Program-made: the position numbers and the translations under genes
Shown: positions 1 through 5,314 of the stretch, in pieces
Layout of the letters: each line of letters begins with the position of its first letter
Numbering within the stretch: position 1 is the first letter of the stretch
Assembly: GCA_027295745.1 (NCBI GenBank)
Contig: JAPUKI010000317.1
Location: 1-6,681, forward strand
Direction of reading: 5' to 3'
Source: Acidobacteriota bacterium
GTDB lineage: Bacteria; Acidobacteriota; UBA6911; RPQK01; JADFOI01
DNA: 6,681 bases
The notes under the pieces: generated by a model
The model's input: only the letters and a program-made list of their open reading frames with translations
What the model was told of the DNA's origin: nothing
Databases searched by the model: none

Positions 1-4
1 AATC

Positions 5-46
5 CAGAAGTCAGAACTCAGAACTTGGAAGCAACCTGGAACTTGG
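5..46. repeat. Degenerate 7-bp tandem repeat upstream of trpG
   Basis: Six consecutive 7-bp units can be read here: CAGAAGT, CAGAACT, CAGAACT, TGGAAGC, AACCTGG, AACTTGG. The first three are near-identical; the last three keep the spacing but drift in sequence. The octamer GAACTTGG occurs at 21-28 and 39-46. The array ends two bases before the trpG start codon, so the weak GGAA at 38-41 that could serve as its ribosome binding site lies within the repeat. This probably fills a trpE-trpG spacer, but trpE itself is outside the window. Confidence 0.6.
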
Positions 47-47
47 T

Positions 48-617
48 ATGAAAATTCTAGTCATCGATAACTACGATAGCTTTACCTATAACCTGGTGCA
101 GTATCTGGGCATACTGGGGTGTGATATCCAAGTTCACCGTAACGACGCAGTGACTCTTGCCGATATCGCCAAGGTGAATCCAGACCGTATCGTGATATCC
201 CCTGGACCAGGGCTGCCCTGCAATGCGGGAATCTGTGTCTCCGCGGTTCGAGAGTTCGCTGCCCAAATTCCCATCTTAGGAGTGTGCCTGGGTCACCAAA
301 CCATCGGAGAAGCCTTCGGAGCCAAGGTGGTCCGAGCGCCACAGCTGATGCATGGCAAGACTTCCTTTATCTATCATGACAGTGATTCAGTGCTGTCGAA
401 TCTTCCCAACCCCTTTGAGGCCACCCGATACCATTCTCTTATGTTACGTCGAGAGGATTTGCCTGAATGTCTGCTGGTGAACGCCTGGACCGAGGATGAC
501 CTGATCATGGGTTTGCGTCATCGCGAGTATGATCTTTTTGGAGTCCAATTTCACCCCGAATCCGTCATGACCCGGGAAGGACAGAAGATTTTAGAAAATT
601 TTTTACAAGTCACCTGA
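48..617 (+). CDS. trpG: Anthranilate synthase component II, glutamine amidotransferase subunit
   Basis: This 189-residue protein is a class I glutamine amidotransferase of the TrpG/PabA type. With TrpE it makes anthranilate from chorismate, releasing ammonia from glutamine. The N-terminus (VIDNYDSFTYNLVQYL, residues 5-20) is diagnostic for the family. The oxyanion-loop motif SPGPG is at 51-55 and the nucleophile elbow LGVCLGHQ puts the catalytic Cys at residue 80. The other triad members are His169 and Glu171 in FGVQFHPES. The HGKTS segment (102-106) is also typical. Length is normal, so no TrpD fusion is present. Only a weak GGAA precedes the ATG. The gene ends 3 bp before trpD, suggesting translational coupling. 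TrpG and PabA can be the same protein in bacteria that share the subunit with folate synthesis, so a dual role is possible; the operon position argues for tryptophan as the main role. Confidence 0.97.
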   Translation: MKILVIDNYDSFTYNLVQYLGILGCDIQVHRNDAVTLADIAKVNPDRIVISPGPGLPCNAGICVSAVREFAAQIPILGVCLGHQTIGEAFGAKVVRAPQLMHGKTSFIYHDSDSVLSNLPNPFEATRYHSLMLRREDLPECLLVNAWTEDDLIMGLRHREYDLFGVQFHPESVMTREGQKILENFLQVT

Positions 618-620
618 ATC

Positions 621-1631
621 ATGCTGAAGGAATTCACAAGAATCGTCAGTGAGTGCGAGGATCTGACTGAAGCTCAAGCGGAACAGTCACTGGAGTTGAT
701 TCTCGCAGAGGAGACGCCCGATGCCGACATCGGCGCTCTCTTGACAGCACTGGCCGTCAAAGGAGAAAGCCCGGCAGAGATAGTTGGTTTTGCCCGCGTG
801 ATGCGCCGGCAGGCCATCCCGGTGCGTGCCAAGCATTCCAGGTTGATTGATACGGCCGGGACTGGGGGGGGAGCTGATACTTTTAACATCTCGACTGCTG
901 CGGTCTTCGTGATCTCCGGTGCAGGCCTTCCGGTGGCCAAACACGGCAATCGGGCCCTCACCTCCCGCTGCGGCAGTGCTGATGTCCTAGCCGCCTTGGG
1001 GGTTCGGATTGAAAGGTCTTTGGAAGTTGCAGAGCTCTCCTTGAATGAGATTGGTGTGGCTTTCATGTTCGCTCCACACTTTCATCCCGCCATGAAGAGG
1101 GTGGCCGAAATCCGGCGTGAACTGGGCCGGCGAACCATCTTCAATCTGTTGGGTCCCTTGACTAATCCGGCTTCGGCTCCCTATCAAATTGTGGGTGTCT
1201 ATTCCCCTGACCTGACCGAGAAGTTGGCTCGTGCCCTGTTGGGTTTGGGCTGCCGAAGAGCCTGGGTGGTCCACAGTCACGATGGTCTGGATGAACTCTC
1301 CACTGGAGCCCGGGCTCGCGTATCCGATGCCCGGGATGGGAAAGTAGAAAGTTTCGATCTGGATCCCAAGGATTTCGGCTTTGAGGTCAGTCCCATTGAG
1401 CGATTCTCGGGTGGCTCAGCGGAAGAGAATGCCGGCATGATTCGCGGAATCCTGGAGGGTCGAATTCAAGGTCCGGCCCGCGACGTCGTGGTTCTCAATG
1501 CTGCGGCAGCTCTGCATGTGGCGGATGCAGGGGATCTCAACGAGGCTATTGAGAAGGCCAAGGAGTCTCTGGATTCGGGTGCCGCTTTAGAGAAGTTATC
1601 GCAACTGATCAAGGTTTATTCAGCGACTTAG
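621..1631 (+). CDS. trpD: Anthranilate phosphoribosyltransferase
   Basis: The 336-residue product transfers the phosphoribosyl group of PRPP to anthranilate, the second step of the tryptophan branch. It has the family layout: a helical N-terminal part (about 1-70) and the PRPP glycine loop GTGGGADTFNIST at 80-92. KHGNR follows at 107-111, CGSADVLAALG at 117-127 and NLLGPLTNPA at 175-184. The Asp-Glu pair of the metal site is in DGLDELS (Asp224, Glu225). The loop is unusual: the common form is GTGGDGxxTFNIST, whereas here the Asp is absent and the loop is one residue shorter. Codons for Gly82-84 lie in a run of eight G (864-871). No convincing Shine-Dalgarno sequence precedes the ATG, which lies 3 bp after the trpG stop, so translation probably depends on ribosomes finishing trpG. 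Identification is secure; the effect of the loop variant is unknown. Confidence 0.96.
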   Translation: MLKEFTRIVSECEDLTEAQAEQSLELILAEETPDADIGALLTALAVKGESPAEIVGFARVMRRQAIPVRAKHSRLIDTAGTGGGADTFNISTAAVFVISGAGLPVAKHGNRALTSRCGSADVLAALGVRIERSLEVAELSLNEIGVAFMFAPHFHPAMKRVAEIRRELGRRTIFNLLGPLTNPASAPYQIVGVYSPDLTEKLARALLGLGCRRAWVVHSHDGLDELSTGARARVSDARDGKVESFDLDPKDFGFEVSPIERFSGGSAEENAGMIRGILEGRIQGPARDVVVLNAAAALHVADAGDLNEAIEKAKESLDSGAALEKLSQLIKVYSAT

Positions 1632-1641
1632 CGGACCGTTG

Positions 1642-1697
1642 GTCAGTTGTCTGTTGTCTATTGTCAGTTGTCAGCTGTCAGCTGTCAGCTGTCAGGG
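1642..1697. repeat. Eight tandem heptamers in the trpD-trpC spacer
   Basis: Eight contiguous 7-bp units run from 1642 to 1697: GTCAGTT, GTCTGTT, GTCTATT, GTCAGTT, three exact copies of GTCAGCT, and a final GTCAGGG. The consensus is GTCAGYT. They fill nearly all of the 75-bp gap between the trpD stop and the trpC start. The last unit, together with the next G, forms AGGGG at 1694-1698, placed 8 bases before the trpC ATG, so it is the likely trpC ribosome binding site. The array is too short in unit length and lacks spacers for a CRISPR; it looks like a short tandem repeat of replication-slippage origin. Confidence 0.93.
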
Positions 1698-1706
1698 GTA
1701 TCAAAC

Positions 1707-2492
1707 ATGAGTGTGCTTGAGGAAATCGTCGCATCCAAGAAGCGGGAACTGATCGAGACCAAAAGGGAGCTTCCCCTTGAGGATTTGCTGAGCCAGATAC
1801 CTGAGCAGATACCTGTTTCCTGGCAGTCCGCACTGACAGAATCCGGTATCAACATCATCGCGGAAATCAAATATAAGAGTCCCAGCCGCGGCGACTTTGC
1901 CTGCCAGTTGCCCGCTGGGGATCTGGCCGGAATCTATCTCGAGAATGGAGCTGTGGCCCTGTCAGTGCTGACTGAGAAGAACTACTTTGCCGGAGACTTG
2001 CGTTTCCTGAAGGAAATTGCCCAGGAAATGCCCGAGTTACCCTTGTTGCGAAAGGATTTCATAGTGGAGCGGTATCAAGTGGTTGAAACTAGGAATGCCT
2101 GCGCCTGCGCTTTTTTACTGATAGCTTCTTGTCTGTCTGAGGGACAGCTTTCCAGTCTGATCCGCTGTGGAGAGGATTTTCACCTCGATGCTCTGGTTGA
2201 GATTCATGATCCCTTCGAGTTGGAGAAGGCGATAAACAGCGGGGCTCGCATCATTGGGATTAACAATCGCGACCTGCGAACTTTTCAAGTCGCACTGGAC
2301 ACCTCCTTTGAGCTGGCGAGGCGGATGGAGGGGGAGGAAGGCTACATTCTGATCTCAGAATCGGGAATCCAGGAGCACTCACAGATCGTTGAGCTGCAGG
2401 ATGCCGGCTTCAGTGCCTTTTTGATCGGCTCAGTGCTCATGGACTCTTCCGACCCAGGAGCGACCTTGCGGCAACTGAGAGGTGAAGAATAA
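1707..2492 (+). CDS. trpC: Indole-3-glycerol phosphate synthase
   Basis: This 261-residue single-domain TIM barrel closes carboxyphenylamino-deoxyribulose phosphate to indole-3-glycerol phosphate. Catalytic positions known from the family are all present: Glu53 and Lys55 in AEIKYKSPSRG, Lys116 in LLRKDFI, Glu165 in ALVEIHD, Asn186 in GINNRDL, and Glu218-Ser219 in ISESGI. The reading frame is open back to a TTG at 1647, but those extra 20 residues only translate the heptamer array. The ATG at 1707 has a good AGGGG site 8 bases upstream and gives the normal family length, so it was chosen. One oddity is the strand segment usually reading AGADAxLLI, here ACACAFLLI (131-139), with cysteines replacing the Gly and Asp. 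It is a separate gene from trpF, unlike the E. coli trpCF fusion, and 3 bp separate the two. Confidence 0.96.
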   Translation: MSVLEEIVASKKRELIETKRELPLEDLLSQIPEQIPVSWQSALTESGINIIAEIKYKSPSRGDFACQLPAGDLAGIYLENGAVALSVLTEKNYFAGDLRFLKEIAQEMPELPLLRKDFIVERYQVVETRNACACAFLLIASCLSEGQLSSLIRCGEDFHLDALVEIHDPFELEKAINSGARIIGINNRDLRTFQVALDTSFELARRMEGEEGYILISESGIQEHSQIVELQDAGFSAFLIGSVLMDSSDPGATLRQLRGEE

Positions 2493-2495
2493 TCC

Positions 2496-3188
2496 ATGTT
2501 CGCTGAGGAGCAGTCGGCTCGATTGGGAGGCAAGAAGACGCGTCGGTTCGTGGTTAAGGTTTGCGGTATCACGAATCTTGAGGATGCTCTAAAGTCTATC
2601 GAGTTGGGAGCCAACGCGCTGGGATTTAATTTTTACCTCCAGAGCCCACGCTATATTGATCAGGGAGAGGTTGAAAAGATCATTCAAAAACTTCCAGAGG
2701 ATGTTTTAACGGTGGCCGTGATGGTCGTCAGCGCTGAGGACGTTCTCAGTACTACAGCCAAAGCGAGTAGCCGTGTGCCTTCGATCGGCGCGTTTCAGCT
2801 GCACGGTTTGCACTCTGAATCAGAGCTTCCTTCCGCCCACAAACCCCTTTACGTTGCGACTTCTCCTGTGGAAGCACAGCGCTTCCCCAACCACGAAATC
2901 CTCATCGATACCTCCTGGGGTCGGGGAAAGACAGCAAACTGGGAAGAGCTGCGGCAACTCGATCGTCCCTTTATTCTGTCGGGGGGCCTGAGGCCGGAGA
3001 ATGTGGCTGAAGCCATTGAGCTTCTTCAACCTGCCGGCGTGGACGTGTGTTCAGGAGTCGAAAAGGCGCCGGGGACGAAAGATGTAGGAAAACTGAGGCG
3101 TTTTATGGAGAATGTGAGGGGAGCGAAGAACAGGAGTCAGCAGAGCAGGAGAGTGAATTTAAACCATGGGAAAGAAATCAAACCCTGA
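2496..3188 (+). CDS. trpF: Phosphoribosylanthranilate isomerase
   Basis: The 230-residue product catalyses the Amadori rearrangement of phosphoribosylanthranilate, the step before TrpC. The general-base Cys23 lies in KVCGIT and the general-acid Asp138 in ILIDTSWGRG. Other family marks are ALGFNFYLQSPRYI (41-54), QLHG (101-104), the phosphate-binding ILSGGLRPENV (160-170) and CSGVEKAPGTKD (185-196). The barrel core normally starts a few residues before KVCGIT, so about 17 N-terminal residues are extra. The ATG at 2496 is kept because GAGAGGTG (2477-2484) lies upstream at usable spacing; in-frame TTG 2523 and GTG 2550 are alternatives. After the last barrel helix (about residue 208) there is a 22-residue basic tail encoded by repeat-like DNA, overlapping the first 23 bases of trpB. 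The tail is probably not needed for catalysis. Confidence 0.94.
   Translation: MFAEEQSARLGGKKTRRFVVKVCGITNLEDALKSIELGANALGFNFYLQSPRYIDQGEVEKIIQKLPEDVLTVAVMVVSAEDVLSTTAKASSRVPSIGAFQLHGLHSESELPSAHKPLYVATSPVEAQRFPNHEILIDTSWGRGKTANWEELRQLDRPFILSGGLRPENVAEAIELLQPAGVDVCSGVEKAPGTKDVGKLRRFMENVRGAKNRSQQSRRVNLNHGKEIKP
3131..3151. repeat. Degenerate heptamer-like units at the trpF-trpB junction
   Basis: Three 7-bp units (CAGGAGT, CAGCAGA, GCAGGAG) sit in the 3' end of trpF, just before the trpB start. They resemble the CAGAAGT-type units upstream of trpG. They encode part of the TrpF C-terminal tail, and the last unit provides AGGAG (3147-3151), the only evident ribosome binding site for trpB, at a long spacing of 14 bases. 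With only three diverged units, the repeat assignment is tentative. Confidence 0.35.
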
Positions 3189-4389
3189 AAGGGAAGAGTC
3201 AAAGTCAGGAAGCCACTTTGGCAGCTATGGGGGAGTATTCGTCCCCGAGACACTCATGTCTCCTCTGGAAGAGTTGGAGAAGGCCTATCTGGAGGCGGGA
3301 GCGGATGAGGAGTTCCAGAAAGAGCTTGAGGAACTCCTGCACCTCTTTGGAGGGCGTCCCACCCCGCTTTTCCCGGCCCAGCGTTTGTCCGAGCGGGTGG
3401 GCCATAGGGTCTTTTTGAAGCGAGAAGACCTCTGTCATACGGGTGCACACAAAATCAACAACGCTCTGGGTCAGGCCCTCCTAGCTCGGCGGATGGGAAA
3501 GAGCCGAATTATCGCGGAGACCGGTGCCGGCCAGCATGGTGTGGCGACGGCCACTGTTTGTGCGTTGCTGGATCTGGAGTGTGAGGTCTACATGGGCGTC
3601 GAGGACATGCGGCGGCAAGCGCTCAACGTCTTTCGTATGGACCTCCTGGGAGCTCGGGTGACTCCGGTGGATGCCGGAGCCTGTACTCTTAAGGACGCCA
3701 TTAACGAGGCCATGAGAGACTGGGTGACCAATGTCGAAAATACTTATTACCTGATGGGTTCAGTTTTGGGCCCTCATCCCTATCCCACTATGGTACGAGA
3801 TTTTCAATCAGTGATTGGCAGAGAAGCTCGCCGACAGATTCTGGAGCTGGAAGGCGTGCTTCCTGATTTGCTGGTCGCCTGCGTGGGCGGGGGCAGCAAT
3901 TCCATTGGCCTCTTTTACGAGTTCCTCAAGGATGATTCGGTGAGGATGGTCGGGGTGGAAGCGGGTGGAAAAGGGCCAGAGCTGGGCCAGCATGCAGCTC
4001 GCTTTCAAGGAGGCAGGCCGGGGGTCTTGCACGGGACCCTCAGTTACCTTTTGCAGGACGAGCTAGGTCAGGTTTCGACCACTCACAGCATTGCGGCGGG
4101 ACTGGACTATCCTTCCATCGGGCCTGAACATGCCTATCTTCGTGACATCGGGCGCGTAGAGTACTCCTCGGTTGACGACCAGGAGGCCCTGGAGGCTTTT
4201 CGGGTTCTCAGTGAGCTGGAAGGTATCATACCGGCATTGGAATCCGCACATGCGGTGGCCTACTGTCTGAAAAGAGAGGAGCTCGAGCCCCTCTCCAAGT
4301 CAGATCCGCGTGATGTGCGGATTATCATCAACCTTTCCGGTCGTGGGGACAAAGATGTCGAGATTATCAAAGATCTTCGCCAAAAATAG
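3166..4389 (+). CDS. trpB: Tryptophan synthase beta chain
   Basis: This 407-residue PLP enzyme joins indole and serine to make tryptophan, as the beta subunit of the alpha2-beta2 complex. The Schiff-base lysine is Lys96 in HTGAHKINN and the catalytic Glu118 is in AETGAGQHG. The PLP phosphate loop GGGSN is at 241-245, and Asp314 lies in GLDYPSIGPEH. Ser391 in NLSGRGDKD should bind the pyridine nitrogen. Most positions are offset by +9 from the Salmonella enzyme. The canonical beginning FGSYGGVFVPETLM starts at residue 18; the 17 residues before it are polar and could be a lineage extension. It is a TrpB1-type chain (short, next to trpA), not the longer TrpB2. The start overlaps the trpF end by 23 bp and the end overlaps trpA by 35 bp, favouring coupled translation of the partner subunits. 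Confidence 0.98.
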   Translation: MGKKSNPEREESKSGSHFGSYGGVFVPETLMSPLEELEKAYLEAGADEEFQKELEELLHLFGGRPTPLFPAQRLSERVGHRVFLKREDLCHTGAHKINNALGQALLARRMGKSRIIAETGAGQHGVATATVCALLDLECEVYMGVEDMRRQALNVFRMDLLGARVTPVDAGACTLKDAINEAMRDWVTNVENTYYLMGSVLGPHPYPTMVRDFQSVIGREARRQILELEGVLPDLLVACVGGGSNSIGLFYEFLKDDSVRMVGVEAGGKGPELGQHAARFQGGRPGVLHGTLSYLLQDELGQVSTTHSIAAGLDYPSIGPEHAYLRDIGRVEYSSVDDQEALEAFRVLSELEGIIPALESAHAVAYCLKREELEPLSKSDPRDVRIIINLSGRGDKDVEIIKDLRQK

Positions 4390-5128
4390 GAAGTGTTTCA
4401 TTCCCTTTGTCACGGCTGGTCATCCTGATCTGGACACGACCCGGGAGCTTGTCTTGAATCTCGCGGAAAATGGAGCCCATGTCGTTGAGATCGGCATTCC
4501 TTTTTCTGATCCCATTGCTGACGGTCCCATTATCCAAAAGTCGTCTTTTCAGGCACTCCAGCACGGTTACTCCTTTTCTGATTACATCGATCTGGTTCGG
4601 GAGATTCGAGCCAGATGCGAGGTCGGACTGGTGTTCATGAGCTACATGAATCCGGTTTTGAGTTATGGATTGGAGAACTTGGATCGTGAAGGTTTCCGGG
4701 CCGGTCTGGATGGTGTGCTGATTTCCGACCTCACGCCCGAGGAATACTCTCGTATGGAGCCTTTGAAGAAGCTTGATGCCATCTTTCTGGCGGCTCCGAC
4801 CTCCTCGGATGAGCGGCTCCAGAAGATTCTTGAGGTCAGTCAGGGTTTTGTGTACCTGGTGGCACGTACGGGCGTCACTGGGAGCCAATCCGATGTGGAA
4901 GCTGCGGTTCCCAAAACAGTGGAGCGTCTTCGCCGCTACACACGGCTTCCCATTGCGGTGGGCTTTGGGATTACCTCGAAGGAAGATGTCAGGAAGGTCT
5001 GGAAGTACGCAGATGCAGCAGTGGTGGGTTCGGCCATTGTGGGCTTTATTGAGGAACACCGATCGGATGTGGATCTGGTGAAAAAAGTTGGAGAATATGT
5101 CAGAAAAGACTTGATTTCAGATTCATAA
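4355..5128 (+). CDS. trpA: Tryptophan synthase alpha chain
   Basis: The 257-residue TIM barrel splits indole-3-glycerol phosphate into glyceraldehyde 3-phosphate and indole, which is channelled to TrpB. The catalytic pair Glu45 and Asp56 lies in VVEIGIPFSDPIADGP, matching Glu49 and Asp60 of the Salmonella protein. The start region FIPFVTAGHPD (15-25), loop 6 (YLVARTGVTGSQ, 167-178) and the phosphate-binding GFGIT (203-207) and VVGSAI (223-228) are conserved. The frame is open upstream to a GTG at 4310, but the ATG at 4355 puts the conserved sequence at the usual distance from the N-terminus and has GGGG (4345-4348) 6 bases before it. Loop 2 reads DLTPEE rather than the more frequent DLPPEE, a mild variation. 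This is the last gene of the trp operon; the next downstream element is the aromatic attenuator. Confidence 0.97.
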   Translation: MSRLSKIFAKNRKCFIPFVTAGHPDLDTTRELVLNLAENGAHVVEIGIPFSDPIADGPIIQKSSFQALQHGYSFSDYIDLVREIRARCEVGLVFMSYMNPVLSYGLENLDREGFRAGLDGVLISDLTPEEYSRMEPLKKLDAIFLAAPTSSDERLQKILEVSQGFVYLVARTGVTGSQSDVEAAVPKTVERLRRYTRLPIAVGFGITSKEDVRKVWKYADAAVVGSAIVGFIEEHRSDVDLVKKVGEYVRKDLISDS

Positions 5129-5129
5129 T
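5124..5129 (+). promoter_or_regulatory. Possible -10 element for the leader transcript
   Basis: CATAAT overlaps the trpA stop codon and matches five of six bases of the sigma-70 -10 consensus. Transcription would begin near 5136, just ahead of the leader-peptide ribosome binding site. No acceptable -35 hexamer is present about 17 bases upstream (around 5101-5106). TTGATT at 5111-5116 is too close to this element, and a -10 that would fit it (TAACTT, 5134) would start transcription inside the ribosome binding site. This is therefore a weak candidate; the leader may instead be read through from the trp operon. Confidence 0.22.
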
Positions 5130-5149
5130 TGGCTAACTTAAAGGTGCGT

Positions 5150-5218
5150 ATGACTTTAGCTTGTAACCTTTATTTCTTTTATTGGTGGCACATGAAGAGC
5201 TTTTGCCCACCGGTATAA
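5150..5218 (+). CDS. Aromatic leader peptide (attenuator sensor ORF)
   Basis: A 22-residue ORF starts at ATG 5150 behind AAGGTG (5141-5146) and stops at TAA 5216. Residues 8-14 read Tyr-Phe-Phe-Tyr-Trp-Trp-His (codons TAT TTC TTT TAT TGG TGG CAC at 5171-5191), and another Phe is at residue 18. Seven of the 22 residues are aromatic Tyr, Phe or Trp. This composition, followed by alternative RNA hairpins and a terminator, is the signature of a ribosome-mediated attenuator leader such as trpL or pheL. Unlike those, it mixes codons for all three aromatic amino acids, which suits the enzymes downstream: DAHP synthase (common pathway) and chorismate mutase (Phe/Tyr branch). Stalling at any of these codons for lack of charged tRNA should expose the antiterminator strand. 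The peptide ends Cys-Pro-Pro-Val; the Pro-Pro pair may slow ribosomes over region 2. The peptide itself probably has no other function. Confidence 0.88.
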   Translation: MTLACNLYFFYWWHMKSFCPPV

Positions 5219-5256
5219 GAAAAAGTCGCAAGCGAGACTGACTAGGGCCGTGGGTA
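5180..5256 (+). promoter_or_regulatory. Attenuator: 1:2 pause hairpin and 2:3 antiterminator
   Basis: Two mutually exclusive structures can be drawn. The 1:2 hairpin pairs 5180-5190 with 5204-5215: GGTGG with CCACC, CA with TG after a bulged C5206, extended outward by two G-U and two A-U pairs. Its 5' arm contains the tandem Trp codons. In the 2:3 antiterminator, TGCCCAC (5204-5210) pairs with GTGGGTA (5250-5256). After a bulged C5211, G5212-C5249, G5213-C5248 and U5214-G5247 continue it, for ten pairs in total. The 2:3 stem uses bases 5247-5256, which are also the 5' arm of the terminator, so the two cannot coexist. A ribosome halted on the Trp codons would block region 1 and leave region 2 free, allowing read-through. 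One that reaches the stop at 5216 would cover region 2 and let the terminator form. Confidence 0.85.
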
Positions 5257-5284
5257 GGGACGATACTCACGGCCCTTCTTTTTT
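5244..5284 (+). terminator. Rho-independent terminator (3:4 hairpin of the attenuator)
   Basis: AGGGCCGTG (5244-5252) pairs perfectly with CACGGCCCT (5268-5276). Four more pairs inside (G5253-U5267 wobble, G5254-C5266, U5255-A5265, A5256-U5264) give a 13-bp stem with a 7-base loop. The 3' arm runs straight into TTCTTTTTT (5276-5284). It lies 26 bases after the leader-peptide stop and 31 bases before the chorismate mutase start, as expected of an attenuator. It is also the only intrinsic terminator seen after trpA. Confidence 0.93.
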
Positions 5285-5314
5285 GGGAACCTATGGAGCA
5301 CACGGATTTCGGTG

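Noticed and set aside
599..604. T-run at the end of trpG as a terminator or slippery site
   Set aside because: No GC-rich stem precedes it and it lies inside the coding sequence of a continuous operon.
1642..1697. CRISPR array
   Set aside because: Units are 7 bp and contiguous, with no spacers and no cas genes nearby.
1647..1706. Upstream in-frame TTG start for trpC adding 20 residues
   Set aside because: The added residues are only a translation of the heptamer array, and the TTG lacks a ribosome binding site; ATG 1707 has a good site and gives the normal length.
2111..2116. Six-T run in trpC as an internal terminator
   Set aside because: It is coding sequence for Phe-Leu in a conserved strand and no stable hairpin was seen immediately upstream.
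4310..4354. Upstream GTG and ATG starts (4310, 4313) for trpA
   Set aside because: The extra 15 or so residues do not fit the family N-terminus and lie deep inside trpB; ATG 4355 has GGGG at good spacing.
4367..5059. 230-codon minus-strand ORF opposite trpA
   Set aside because: It lies wholly within a securely identified gene, shows no recognisable domain, and is explained by codon bias of the opposite strand.
5111..5139. TTGATT / TAACTT promoter pair with 17-bp spacing before the leader
   Set aside because: The -10 is poor (three of six bases) and would start transcription within or after the leader ribosome binding site at 5141-5146.
5224..5239. Small hairpin AGTC/GACT between the leader stop and the terminator
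   Set aside because: Only four weak pairs with an 8-base loop; it sits in the loop of the antiterminator and probably has no separate role.
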